Positions 24,470 to 32,819 of a DNA stretch of 64,000 nt are shown here, piece by piece. Source of the DNA: Corynebacterium vitaeruminis DSM 20294 (GTDB lineage Bacteria; Actinomycetota; Actinomycetes; Mycobacteriales; Mycobacteriaceae); assembly GCF_000550805.1 (NCBI RefSeq), contig NZ_CP004353.1, positions 186,001-250,000 on the forward strand, given 5' to 3'. The notes beneath the pieces are model-generated. The model worked only from the letters and a program-made list of their open reading frames with translations, had not been told where the DNA came from and made no database searches. Both the position numbers and the translations under genes were made by a program. Position 1 is the stretch's first letter, and every line of letters starts with the position of its first letter.

Positions 24470-26130
24470 CCACACCAACGATCGACAACTCGGTCTTCGT
24501 GAGACTCGACGAGATCTGGGAAAACGGCCAGGAGACCCGGGACGCACGCAACCGCGCGCGCCGGGCTAAGCCGCGGATCAGGCTGTGGGATGGGGACTGG
24601 AAGTTCGTCGGCACGATCCACGGAGCAATCGAGGGAAAATTCCAGTGGAAGCTCAACGACACCGGCGAGGGAACGATCAAGATTCCTACGGGGATCTGGA
24701 TCTCGACGTGGATCCGGGACGCTCCGAAGCGGAAGGCCCGGAATATTCACGTCACGATGGACAAGGATGGCGCTCGCTGGGGCGGACGACTTAAGCGAAG
24801 TGAACTCGTCAAGGACTCGGACGGCAAGACCTATATGCTGCTGACGTTCCTGCATGATTTCGAGGAGCTCAAGCATATCTATTGCTGGCCTAACCCGTTC
24901 CTCCCCGCGGCCGTCCAATTTCCGCGTTCGTTCGTTCTTGCAGGCCCGACCGCTTGGGTGCTCAAGATGATGCTGCACGTGAATCTTTTGCGGCTCAACG
25001 GGAATCTCTGGGCGCTGCCGGATGATCCTCTCGATCTCAAGCAGTGGGGCGCGGCCTTCGACCAAAGCCAATGGCCGATTGTCGTCGCCCCTGGCGCTCT
25101 CATCGGGGACTCATCGCCCTGGACTGTCGTGTCCTCGAGGATGAAGCTCTGGTCAGACGTCGCCGCACCTGGGCTTGCAGATGCGCAGCTGAGCGTGGAA
25201 TGCCGTCGATGGCTAGAAGGCGATCCTCCGCCGTGGGAGGGCGCGAACCTGCGCTCTGGGACGCTAGTCGTCGACATCGTCGATAAGTCCGGCTGGTGGT
25301 CGCCAGAGGGAACATCTCGCTGGGGGTCGGTGTGGACGGGACTTGTCCGCAGCGTTCAGTCGGTGGTCGGCGAGGTCGACGTGCGCGAGACTGTGATTGA
25401 CGAGCCCGTGGAGGTTCCGGAGTATCGGGACAAAGACTGGCTGGGGACTAACCCACATGCTCCCTACGTGATTTACCGCGAGGGGCATTTGACGGGTGTG
25501 AAGTCCTCGGACTTCTCGTGGGATCCGGCGACAAGCGTCCAAGAGATAGCAGGTGGACATTCGATGCCTGGCGTCAACGAGGGAATCTCGGCAGCCGTGC
25601 AGCTAGCAGGAAACTACCTTGGCACGATGGTCATGGTGCCAGGAGCAGGCGAGATCGCAGACACCTTCCTGTCCCCGATCTACTCGGACACGATCCTCGC
25701 GTGGATGACGATCAAGTCTCTACAGAGAGCGGAAGCCGCGGGCTGGTCGCGGTATCAGGAGCATTTCGCCCAGGGCGCCGACCGCGGTTACACGCTCTCT
25801 GCGTTGGTTGCCTTGCGCCAGGGGTTCTGGGAGACACGCGAGAGGTTCTCCCACAAGCTAGAGATCAACGACGGCGCACCCTGGTTTATCGGCGATAAGG
25901 GGCACGGGCACTTCTTCATCGGAGACCGCATCGGCGGGGCGATCAAGAACCTGCCATCGGGTGAGATCGTGGTCGAGCAGGTGACAGACCTCACCTACGC
26001 CTTCGATCGATCTTCCCGCGGGTGGTCAGCAACCTGCGGAGACCCGACGAGCCAGCATTCCCCATTAGAAATCATCCTGTCGGAGGTCAAGGGGCTTTCG
26101 GCAGTCATTCACGATTTAGGACTGGTCTAA
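24466..26130 (+). CDS. Minor tail protein (ReqiPepy6 Gp37-like hub)
   Basis: 554 residues. The opening third (IRLWDGDWKFVGTIHGAIEGKFQWKLND) and repeated WG/W-rich beta strands match the Gp37-like actinophage hub family that replaces the Tal protein. It contains helical segments near the C-terminus and no obvious hydrolase motif. Position after Dit supports a baseplate role. Confidence 0.75.
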   Translation: MTTPTIDNSVFVRLDEIWENGQETRDARNRARRAKPRIRLWDGDWKFVGTIHGAIEGKFQWKLNDTGEGTIKIPTGIWISTWIRDAPKRKARNIHVTMDKDGARWGGRLKRSELVKDSDGKTYMLLTFLHDFEELKHIYCWPNPFLPAAVQFPRSFVLAGPTAWVLKMMLHVNLLRLNGNLWALPDDPLDLKQWGAAFDQSQWPIVVAPGALIGDSSPWTVVSSRMKLWSDVAAPGLADAQLSVECRRWLEGDPPPWEGANLRSGTLVVDIVDKSGWWSPEGTSRWGSVWTGLVRSVQSVVGEVDVRETVIDEPVEVPEYRDKDWLGTNPHAPYVIYREGHLTGVKSSDFSWDPATSVQEIAGGHSMPGVNEGISAAVQLAGNYLGTMVMVPGAGEIADTFLSPIYSDTILAWMTIKSLQRAEAAGWSRYQEHFAQGADRGYTLSALVALRQGFWETRERFSHKLEINDGAPWFIGDKGHGHFFIGDRIGGAIKNLPSGEIVVEQVTDLTYAFDRSSRGWSATCGDPTSQHSPLEIILSEVKGLSAVIHDLGLV

Positions 26131-26550
26131 ATGACAGGAATCCCACTGCAATCAAATACCAACCCAGCAGATCCAGAAGAGCATGCCCTGTGGGCGCTCG
26201 TGGGGCTTCCAGGCCCCGGGAGTCACGCGCCGCTCATCCTCCCCGGAGCGATCATGCGGCAGTGGTCGGCGCATCTTTTCAAGGCGGGCTTCCGACATCA
26301 CCCGGAGCTCCAGGAGATCAAGTACGTACCGCCCTCCGGTGAGACCAACTGGATCTCCGGCAACGCCGGGCGGTGGGCGCCGATCGACGAAGTACTTCCG
26401 CCGGAGGTTACAGCGCCCGCGGTCGATCACCTTTCGCTCGATGAGAAGCGAATCCTGCTTGAGAAGCTGCGAGAAGAGATCGAACCTCCTGCGCTGCCTT
26501 ACCCAGGCGACCTCGCGCGCGAGGGGACGTTAGGAGGCGAGGATGCCTGA
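26131..26550 (+). CDS. Minor tail protein (DUF2744-like)
   Basis: 139 residues, starting directly after the hub gene. The ordering HALWALVGLPG, PLILPG, then MRQWSAHLFKAGFRHHPELQ fits the DUF2744 'gene 29' family found in actinophage baseplate clusters. Exact role unknown. Overlaps the next gene by 8 bases. Confidence 0.65.
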   Translation: MTGIPLQSNTNPADPEEHALWALVGLPGPGSHAPLILPGAIMRQWSAHLFKAGFRHHPELQEIKYVPPSGETNWISGNAGRWAPIDEVLPPEVTAPAVDHLSLDEKRILLEKLREEIEPPALPYPGDLAREGTLGGEDA

Positions 26551-27370
26551 TTACTCACACGTCGGAGAGATCCCGAGCAGCGCGTACACGGCTGGATCTG
26601 GCGCGAACTCGGTGAAGGCTTTAGCCAGCATGACCGAGCAGGATGCGAAGGCGAAGATGCGGCTTGCCCCGGACTTGATCTACCGGGGCGCCCAGGGTTC
26701 GCTCATCACGAATGTCCTCGGCGGCATCGCGAACGCGATCACGATGGGACTCCAAGGAATTTTCACGGGGCTCACCTCTGGATTCAGCTCGATCGCTGGG
26801 TCTGTGAAGCCGATCGTCGATGGGCAGCTCAGCCTGGACAGTAGGATCGATCTGCTATCGCCGTTGCTGGACTATGGGGCGGTCACGATGCCAGATGGCC
26901 AGCCATTCACAGGAACGGGAAAACTGCCGTTCAGCGTGCAGATTGGGCCTATGCGCAATGTCGAGAAGTCCGGGACGGACGGCCTCAAGCTGCTCGACGC
27001 GGGGCTATGGGATATCCGACTGCATGCCCAAGCATCATGGGTGGCGGCGCAGTCCGCGCGCTGTGAGGTCGACCTCGTAGTCACTGCCCCGGATGGGTCG
27101 GAGTTCTCGCGGCAGTCCTCTATCGACGTGCGCGAAGCGACCGCGAATCTCGTCAATCCAATCAGCAACTCGGGTGAGCATGTGCACACGATCGTCTCGA
27201 CCGTCGTGGTGCCCGCAGCTGGGTATACCGTCCATGCCCATGTGGTGGCTAACGCGCCGACGCGCCGCTTCTACGGCGGCCCTCGATGGTCACGCCTAGT
27301 CGCACAGCACATAAGCCGAGAGGTCAATGGAAACTGGGCAGATGGCTCCGGAACCTCCGATACAGCATAA
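26543..27370 (+). CDS. Minor tail protein
   Basis: 275 residues. The N-terminal 100 residues are helical with a glycine-rich hydrophobic span (LITNVLGGIANAITMGLQG); the C-terminal half is beta and has the histidine-rich SGEHVHTIVSTVVVPAAGYTV typical of receptor-side tail proteins. It lies between DUF2744 and the fibre, so a baseplate or fibre-base role is likely. Confidence 0.6.
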   Translation: MPDYSHVGEIPSSAYTAGSGANSVKALASMTEQDAKAKMRLAPDLIYRGAQGSLITNVLGGIANAITMGLQGIFTGLTSGFSSIAGSVKPIVDGQLSLDSRIDLLSPLLDYGAVTMPDGQPFTGTGKLPFSVQIGPMRNVEKSGTDGLKLLDAGLWDIRLHAQASWVAAQSARCEVDLVVTAPDGSEFSRQSSIDVREATANLVNPISNSGEHVHTIVSTVVVPAAGYTVHAHVVANAPTRRFYGGPRWSRLVAQHISREVNGNWADGSGTSDTA

Positions 27371-27424
27371 GCAGCCCCCCTAGGGGGCAGAAAAAACCTA
27401 AGAAAAAAGGAGGATAGAGGATAA

Positions 27425-29005
27425 ATGACAGTTAAACTTTCAATCGACATCACCAGCATCGGAATCGAATCCGCGCCGGGAGACGCAGTTGTGCTGTCAT
27501 CCCCGGTTATCCGCGAATCTTTGTCCCGCCCTGGTGGATTGGTCTCTACAGCGCCGTTTGTCGCCGAGCTCACTGACGGAAAGACAACAGTCGAAGTGGA
27601 GCCAGGACCAGTGGTGGTGAGCTTTCGGTGTAGGAATATCAGGGACTCCACGTCGAAGGAGGTGAACATCCCTCAGGAGGACTGTAGCCTAGCCGACGTC
27701 CTAGCAGATCATTTCACTTATTCGCCGTCGGTGGAAAGTCGCATTACAAAAGCGATTACAGATTTTTGGTCTGGCCTGGCAGGAGTGAATGAGCTTGTTA
27801 CTTCCGCAGCAAGCTCTGCACAAAAAGCAATTGGGTCAGAAGCGAATGTAGAGAAGCTTGCTAGTGAAGTGGACTCTGATGCGCAGTCTGCCCAAGAAGC
27901 GGGAGCTGCCGCGAATGAGGCAATGGAGACAGCACAGTCGGCGGCCAAGACGGCAGTAGAGAAAGCCGCTGCTGCAGGAATATCGCAGGAGGAGGCAGCC
28001 AAGTCTGCAAAGGAGGCATTGGATGCTGAGTCGAGGATCGGTCAAGCAGATAAGGACGCCACTGCGGCCGCTGAGCTGGCGACGGAAAAGGCCACTGAAT
28101 CATCGAATTCCGCTGCGGCGGCAGATAAGTCGGCGCAGGATGCACGCGCTGCAGCTGATGATGCAACCTCAGGGGTCGCTGATGCAACCTCGACGGTGAA
28201 AGGAAAAATCCGGCTAGGCGGGGATCTCGGGGGGACAGCGTCTGAGCCCCGCGTGATTGGCCTTACTCAAAAGGCAGATCTGGTGGGTGGGTTGGTGCCC
28301 ACTTCCCAGCTGCCTGCGGTTGCTCTGACTAAACCGCAGGTGGTGGGCGATCGCGCCGGGATGCTTGGGCTGACGGCCCAGGAAGGCGATGTTGCGATCA
28401 TTACGTCCGGCGAGGACAAGGGTACGTACATGCTCGGCAGTGGTGAATCGTCGGCCTTCTCGTCGTGGGTGCTCCTTACTCCTCCGTCCGGCGCGGTATC
28501 CTCGGTTAACGGGCAGACCGGTATGGTCAACCTGGCCGCGGCTGATGTGGGGGCTGCACCCACATCTCACACGCATACGTCGGCGCAGATCAGTGACGCG
28601 GTGTCTACAGCTACGGCCAGCATGGTGATCAGACGCGATAGTGCAGGGCGGGCGCAGGTCGCGGGCCCAGCGGCGTCGGCGGATATCGCGACGAAGGCGT
28701 ATGTGGATACCGGATTGTCTGGGAAGGCGGCCGCGTCTCACACGCATACGTCGGCGCAGATCAGTGACGCGGTGTCTACAGCTACGGCCAGCATGGTGAT
28801 CAGACGCGATAGTGCAGGGCGGGCGCAGGTCGCGGGCCCAGCGGCGTCGGCGGATATCGCGACGAAGGCGTATGTGGATACCGGATTGTCTGGGAAGGCG
28901 GCCGCGTCTCACACGCATACGTCGGCGCAGATCACTGATATTCACATCGTGTCAGCGCTTCCAGCTTCGCCTACTGCTGGCCATGTCTACATCGTGACGG
29001 GGTAG
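27425..29005 (+). CDS. Tail fibre with coiled coil and tandem 57-residue repeat
   Basis: 526 residues behind AAGGAGG. Residues 1-110 are a beta domain that probably attaches to the baseplate. Residues 115-260 form a long Ala/Glu/Ser coiled coil, fitting a trimeric shaft. Residues 380-525 consist of two identical 57-residue repeats and a partial third, each with HTHTSAQI and a DIATKAYVD strand found in phage fibre knobs. DNA at 27,425-28,200 is more A/T-rich than the structural genes, consistent with exchange of receptor-binding parts between phages. Confidence 0.8.
   Translation: MTVKLSIDITSIGIESAPGDAVVLSSPVIRESLSRPGGLVSTAPFVAELTDGKTTVEVEPGPVVVSFRCRNIRDSTSKEVNIPQEDCSLADVLADHFTYSPSVESRITKAITDFWSGLAGVNELVTSAASSAQKAIGSEANVEKLASEVDSDAQSAQEAGAAANEAMETAQSAAKTAVEKAAAAGISQEEAAKSAKEALDAESRIGQADKDATAAAELATEKATESSNSAAAADKSAQDARAAADDATSGVADATSTVKGKIRLGGDLGGTASEPRVIGLTQKADLVGGLVPTSQLPAVALTKPQVVGDRAGMLGLTAQEGDVAIITSGEDKGTYMLGSGESSAFSSWVLLTPPSGAVSSVNGQTGMVNLAAADVGAAPTSHTHTSAQISDAVSTATASMVIRRDSAGRAQVAGPAASADIATKAYVDTGLSGKAAASHTHTSAQISDAVSTATASMVIRRDSAGRAQVAGPAASADIATKAYVDTGLSGKAAASHTHTSAQITDIHIVSALPASPTAGHVYIVTG
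28565..28934 (+). repeat. Perfect 171-bp tandem repeat in the fibre gene
   Basis: 28565-28735 and 28736-28906 are identical over all 171 bases, and the first 28 bases of a third copy follow. The unit is a multiple of three and keeps the frame. The lack of any silent change points to a recent duplication or continued homogenisation. Confidence 0.95.
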
Positions 29006-29009
29006 CAGC

Positions 29010-29729
29010 ATGGGATTAAGCATTGGGTCGACCCCAGCCTCGGGGCTGTATGTGGGGGCTGCGCCCGCGCAGGGCATGTATGTTGGATCGCAGCTGGTGT
29101 ACCCACCTCAGATGACCGGCTACACGGATTTCAGCTACGGGCAGACCGGCACTGTTGATTTGGCTTCGGTATCGGGCGGTGAGTGGACGCAAAGCAACGA
29201 TAGCGTCGGTATCAAGGTCACCAAAGACGGGGTGATCACCACCTCGACAACGATGACTGACCGTACGTATCTGCCGCTTGCTCAGTGGGCGCAGCCGATG
29301 AATAAGTACGAAATCGAGGTCGCCGGGTATCTAGCAGAGGCCCTTACCGGCGAAGCGATTTGTCTGTTCGCAGGTAAGCCTCTGACCGCGGCGAACTTTA
29401 TCGCGCTATCCATGTCATCTACGGCAGTGAAGCTCATGGTCTGCAATCAGCGGTTCACCCAAGTGTCCGCCATCGACATAACCTCATCGGTTTCCCCACA
29501 GCCCGGGGCGTGGGTGCAGCTGCGGCGGTCGCGAATCGCCGGGTCAAGCAACATCCAGGCTGAGGTGCTCGTAGATGGGGTCTCGAAGGTCTCAACGCAA
29601 TTGTCCGGGCTACCGGCGCCTGGCCTAGCTGATCAAAACGTCGGTGGCGTGTGCTTGGCTTTCCGGAGTGCGAACTGGTTTGTCTACTACGCAGCAAAGC
29701 TCGATGCGTTCAAAATCGAAACATTCTAA
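29010..29729 (+). CDS. Fibre-associated minor tail protein, lectin-like
   Basis: 239 residues. A glycine-rich start (GSTPASGLYVGAAPAQGMYVGS) is followed by a beta sandwich (about 45-239) whose pattern, including WVQLRRSRIAG...VLVDG, resembles concanavalin-like or laminin-G folds. It lies after the fibre and before lysis genes, so it may be a receptor-binding tip. Binding partner unknown. Confidence 0.65.
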   Translation: MGLSIGSTPASGLYVGAAPAQGMYVGSQLVYPPQMTGYTDFSYGQTGTVDLASVSGGEWTQSNDSVGIKVTKDGVITTSTTMTDRTYLPLAQWAQPMNKYEIEVAGYLAEALTGEAICLFAGKPLTAANFIALSMSSTAVKLMVCNQRFTQVSAIDITSSVSPQPGAWVQLRRSRIAGSSNIQAEVLVDGVSKVSTQLSGLPAPGLADQNVGGVCLAFRSANWFVYYAAKLDAFKIETF

Positions 29730-29751
29730 GCCTCACCACACGGTGGGGCTT
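29728..29751 (+). terminator. Short hairpin between tail and lysis genes
   Basis: AAGCCTCACC pairs with GGTGGGGCTT (one wobble) around a 4-base loop. Only two T residues follow, so termination would be partial. It separates tail and lysis genes. Confidence 0.5.
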
Positions 29752-29773
29752 CAATCATGAAAGGAGGCGTTTC

Positions 29774-31159
29774 ATGACCAGCATGCCTATCGAATCAGAC
29801 ATGTTTGTCACCAGCCCATACGGCCCGCGCGCCGGAGGTGTCCACCAGGGAACCGACTTCGGGGCTACGGGTGGATCAGCGAACCGTGCGGTCTACGCCA
29901 TCCGTGCTGGCACGGTCATTCACGCTGGTGCCGCGAGCGGATACGGTGGCCCTGACCCCGCGGGCTGGATCGTTATCGACCACCCAGCAGAGGTCGGCGG
30001 TGGCACAAGCGAGTACGGGCATATCATCCGCGAGGTCAGCGTTGGCGACCGTGTGGAAGAGGGGCAGCGGATCGGGAGGATCAACCCGGACTGGGCCACG
30101 AATGGGGGCGTAGCCCCGCATGTGCATGTGTCGTGGATGCCGCGGGAATATGACCCGTCAGCTAAGCGTGATCCGATGACCGTGCTAGATGGAGCGAGCT
30201 ACCCAGATCAGAAACGAAAGGACCCAACGCCTATGACCGAACCTATCTTCGGTATTGATGTAGCCAGCTACCAGGCTGGAATCGATATGGCACAAGTCGC
30301 AGCAGAAGGATTTGCCTTCGCAGTTGTGAAGCAAACCCAAGGGTCGTGGTACCTGAATCCAGCCCGCAATCAGCAGCTCGATGGCGCTATCGCCGCGGGC
30401 CTGGAGGTGGTCCAGTATCACTTCATGGAGGCTGGTGATGCCCAGGCGCAGATCGCGTACATCAAGGCACATCATCGCCCGGGTATCCCCATTGCGCTCG
30501 ACTGGGAGAAGTACAAGGCAGACACGGGGATGGAGATCGCCCCGTGGGAGACCGTCCGCGCCGTCCGTGATGGGCTTGCTGGATTTGCTCCTTCGGTTGG
30601 CTTGTACCTCAACCCCGAGGATCACCGTGCACATGCGGGCGGAGCTGATCTTTCTGATTGGGATTGGGTGTGGAAAGCCGCCTACCCATACGACCGCCGC
30701 GGGTACGCGAGCGTACTCTACGACCTCGCTCCTGACTGGGGGTGGGGCGCGGTCGGCAATCACACCCCGGAGATTTGGCAGTTCACGTCGACGGCGACGG
30801 TCGCTGGACTATCTGAGGTCGATGCGAACGCTTTCCGCGGGACACGCGAGCAGCTACATCAGCTTCTTTACAAGGCAGCCACTCTAGAGGAGGGATTCAC
30901 TATGGCTGATATCCAGGAAATCAAGGACTACATCGACCTTCGGCTCACCGGCCCGGTGGGATCGGATGTCAAGGACATTCGTCAGCAGCTCACGGGTGGC
31001 CGTGACGCTGGCGAGTACCCGGGCTGGCCGCAGCTCGGTCAGGATGCCCAAGGGCGCGACCTCACGCTGGTCGATGCCGTGGCAGCACTCCGCGTCCAGA
31101 TGACGGAGGTCGCGCGCGAGCAGCAGGAAATCAAGATGCTTTTGAAGGGAACCAAGTAA
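29774..31159 (+). CDS. Endolysin: M23 peptidase plus GH25 muramidase
   Basis: 461 residues from ATG 29774 behind AAGGAGG. Residues 1-140 are an M23 zinc endopeptidase, with VHQGTDF and PHVHVSW supplying the ligands. Residues about 155-365 are a GH25 muramidase (FGIDVASYQ, ALDWE, EIWQFTS). The final 95 residues carry a helical ruler-like tail, probably wall or multimer binding. Together the enzyme would cut peptide cross-bridges and glycan. An in-frame ATG at 30233 with AAAGGA upstream could give a shorter product with only the muramidase. It is followed directly by membrane proteins, as in other lysis cassettes. Confidence 0.85.
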   Translation: MTSMPIESDMFVTSPYGPRAGGVHQGTDFGATGGSANRAVYAIRAGTVIHAGAASGYGGPDPAGWIVIDHPAEVGGGTSEYGHIIREVSVGDRVEEGQRIGRINPDWATNGGVAPHVHVSWMPREYDPSAKRDPMTVLDGASYPDQKRKDPTPMTEPIFGIDVASYQAGIDMAQVAAEGFAFAVVKQTQGSWYLNPARNQQLDGAIAAGLEVVQYHFMEAGDAQAQIAYIKAHHRPGIPIALDWEKYKADTGMEIAPWETVRAVRDGLAGFAPSVGLYLNPEDHRAHAGGADLSDWDWVWKAAYPYDRRGYASVLYDLAPDWGWGAVGNHTPEIWQFTSTATVAGLSEVDANAFRGTREQLHQLLYKAATLEEGFTMADIQEIKDYIDLRLTGPVGSDVKDIRQQLTGGRDAGEYPGWPQLGQDAQGRDLTLVDAVAALRVQMTEVAREQQEIKMLLKGTK

Positions 31160-31527
31160 TGAGTAATCACGCAAAGCCCACGGTACAGCCGTGGATGATC
31201 CGCAAGACCGCATACCTCATCATCGGCGCAGTCTGCATCATCCTCGGATACTTCGGATTCATTGACGAGCAGCAGGTCAACGCCGTAACCGCATCCCCGG
31301 TCCTCGGCACGCTCGTTGCGTGGGTAGCAGCGGCTTTCACCCACGAGGGCTCGGACTCTAAGGCCACAGATGCTGATGTGGCAAAAGCACGCGATGGGTC
31401 AGCGGTAGACGTAGAAAAGCTCGCGACGGAGGTCGCTGGAAAGCTCTTGCCGTCGCTACCGATTCCGTTGCCTGTAAGCTCGTCGCTCCCCGTCTATTCC
31501 GGCCCGACCAGCCAGCCGCAAGGGTAG
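31159..31527 (+). CDS. Holin-like membrane protein
   Basis: 122 residues sharing the TAATG overlap with the endolysin. Two hydrophobic spans (about residues 17-34 and 44-60) are followed by a charged, then Pro/Ser-rich tail. Size, position and topology suit a class II holin. Confidence 0.65.
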   Translation: MSNHAKPTVQPWMIRKTAYLIIGAVCIILGYFGFIDEQQVNAVTASPVLGTLVAWVAAAFTHEGSDSKATDADVAKARDGSAVDVEKLATEVAGKLLPSLPIPLPVSSSLPVYSGPTSQPQG

Positions 31528-31531
31528 AAGC

Positions 31532-31990
31532 ATGCCTATCGAGAGGCTTCCACCACGCCTCATCCCATTCGCGCGACGCCTCCGGGCCTGGGCGATGACC
31601 GATTCATTCGCGATCCTCATTCTCGGAATCGGGATCATTTTCCGTGGAGTCTCGTATCTTCCCGGAGTGCTGGGATCCCCTCCGCCGCCTGGCTCGCACC
31701 CGGCAGAGTCGTCACTTCCCATGCCAGTCTGGGGAGTCATCTGGCTGGTGGTCGGCGTCATCTGTATCATCTCCTCGATCACCCGCTCGACGATTGTCGA
31801 CGTCATCGCCCTGTGCTCTGGCGTCATGCTCAATGCGGGATGGGGGATGAGCTTCGTCTTTGCTTCGCTTGAGGGGGTGAGTCATCGCAGCTGGGTCAGT
31901 TCAGTCGGCTATTTCTCGGTGGTCATCCTTGTCGTGTGGGCTGTATGGAGGGGCAAGCGCGGTGATATCCCGAAGGAGGATCGTGAATGA
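31532..31990 (+). CDS. Multi-pass membrane protein, possible holin
   Basis: 152 residues with about four hydrophobic spans (around residues 26-45, 66-84, 88-110, 120-138) and charged ends. Small four-TM proteins lie next to endolysin genes in many actinophages and are thought to act as or with holins. Overlaps the next gene by ATGA. Confidence 0.6.
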   Translation: MPIERLPPRLIPFARRLRAWAMTDSFAILILGIGIIFRGVSYLPGVLGSPPPPGSHPAESSLPMPVWGVIWLVVGVICIISSITRSTIVDVIALCSGVMLNAGWGMSFVFASLEGVSHRSWVSSVGYFSVVILVVWAVWRGKRGDIPKEDRE

Positions 31991-32334
31991 ATTTCGATTT
32001 CTCACAGTTCGGGGAGTCATTGACGGCGCTAATTGTTGCACTGACGGGGCTGCTCGCAGGATCCGCGAAGTTGCGCTCTGATAAGCAGGCTGCGCAGGGT
32101 GACCGTTTTAAGCAGCTCGAGGAGAAGGTCGACAAGATCGGAGCAAAGCTCGATGCGGAGCGTGCTGCGCGTCGGCGTTCTGAGGATCGTGCTCATCGAT
32201 TGAGCTTGGGCTTGGCGTCGGCGCTTTCTCGGCTTGAGGATATCTATGACTGGATTCGCACCGGGATGCGTCCGCCTCCCCCTGACACTCATGACCTATC
32301 CGATCTGCGGAAGCTGATTGAGTCGGACAGTTAG
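31987..32334 (+). CDS. Membrane-anchored coiled-coil lysis protein
   Basis: 115 residues: one hydrophobic N-terminal span (about 9-28), a coiled coil (about 36-80) and a charged, Pro-rich end. The shape fits a holin partner or a spanin-like protein; actinobacterial phages often carry such a third small membrane gene. A strong terminator follows. Confidence 0.55.
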   Translation: MNFDFSQFGESLTALIVALTGLLAGSAKLRSDKQAAQGDRFKQLEEKVDKIGAKLDAERAARRRSEDRAHRLSLGLASALSRLEDIYDWIRTGMRPPPPDTHDLSDLRKLIESDS

Positions 32335-32339
32335 GTTTT

Positions 32340-32373
32340 GCCCCCACTGGCTTAGTGCTGGTGGGGGCTTTTT
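32340..32373 (+). terminator. Terminator of the late operon
   Basis: GCCCCCAC (32340-32347) pairs with GTGGGGGC (32361-32368) and is followed by TTTTT. It ends the long rightward phage transcription unit and also faces the leftward genes that end at 32390. Confidence 0.9.
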
Positions 32374-32389
32374 CTTGTTCTTGGTGGTG

Positions 32390-32617
32390 TTAGGTGGTTA
32401 CTCGAAAATAGGTGGTCTCCTGGTCGAAGACAGCTGCAGCGAGTTTGGCTAGCTGGCTTGCACTTGGCTCCGCGGGGAGCATCATCACTAGCATCTCGCG
32501 CAACGTCTTACGGTCGCCGATCAAGTCCTTTTTCGTGGTGTTCTTTAATTTCCTGGTGACAGGGTTAAAACGGGGCTTCGTCGGGGTTAGTCGGGGTAGG
32601 TAAATACGGTTGCACAT
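32390..32617 (-). CDS. Small basic protein of an overlapping gene pair
   Basis: 75 residues (start MCNRIYLPRLTPTKPRF) from an ATG with GGAGGTG directly upstream. Lys/Arg-rich in the first half, helical in the second (REMLVMMLPAEPSASQLAKLAAAVF). It overlaps the upstream gene's end by 53 bases in another frame. It is opposite in direction to the late phage genes. I do not recognise the family; a conversion or regulatory gene is possible. Confidence 0.5.
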   Translation of the reverse strand: MCNRIYLPRLTPTKPRFNPVTRKLKNTTKKDLIGDRKTLREMLVMMLPAEPSASQLAKLAAAVFDQETTYFRVTT

Positions 32618-32801
32618 CACCTCCGGTGGCGTAGACGGTCCTGTTGTGCCAGCCGGCTTCTGGGTCGAGGAAATCCTGCGGCCAAGACACGGGGTTCCCG
32701 TCGGGGCCGAACCATCCGGTGTCCTCACCCTGCTCGATCCACGCCAGGTCCTGGCCCAGGCCCCGCCCGAACGGGTGGAAACGTCCGTCGGTATGCTCCA
32801 T
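32565..32801 (-). CDS. Small acidic protein of an overlapping gene pair
   Basis: 78 residues, acidic and Gly/Pro/Trp-rich (MEHTDGRFHPFGRGLGQDLAWIEQGEDTGWFG begins it in parts), with AAAGGA and GGAAGAG before the ATG. It is the first of two overlapping genes on the minus strand between the late terminator and the IS element. The IS end lies only about 20-30 bases upstream, so the insertion may have removed or replaced its promoter. Family not recognised. Confidence 0.5.
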   Translation of the reverse strand: MEHTDGRFHPFGRGLGQDLAWIEQGEDTGWFGPDGNPVSWPQDFLDPEAGWHNRTVYATGGDVQPYLPTPTNPDEAPF

Positions 32802-32819
32802 GGTCCTTTGCTCTTCCTT

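Noticed and set aside
28565..28934. CRISPR array
   Set aside because: The repeats are adjacent 171-base units within an open frame, with no spacers and no cas genes.
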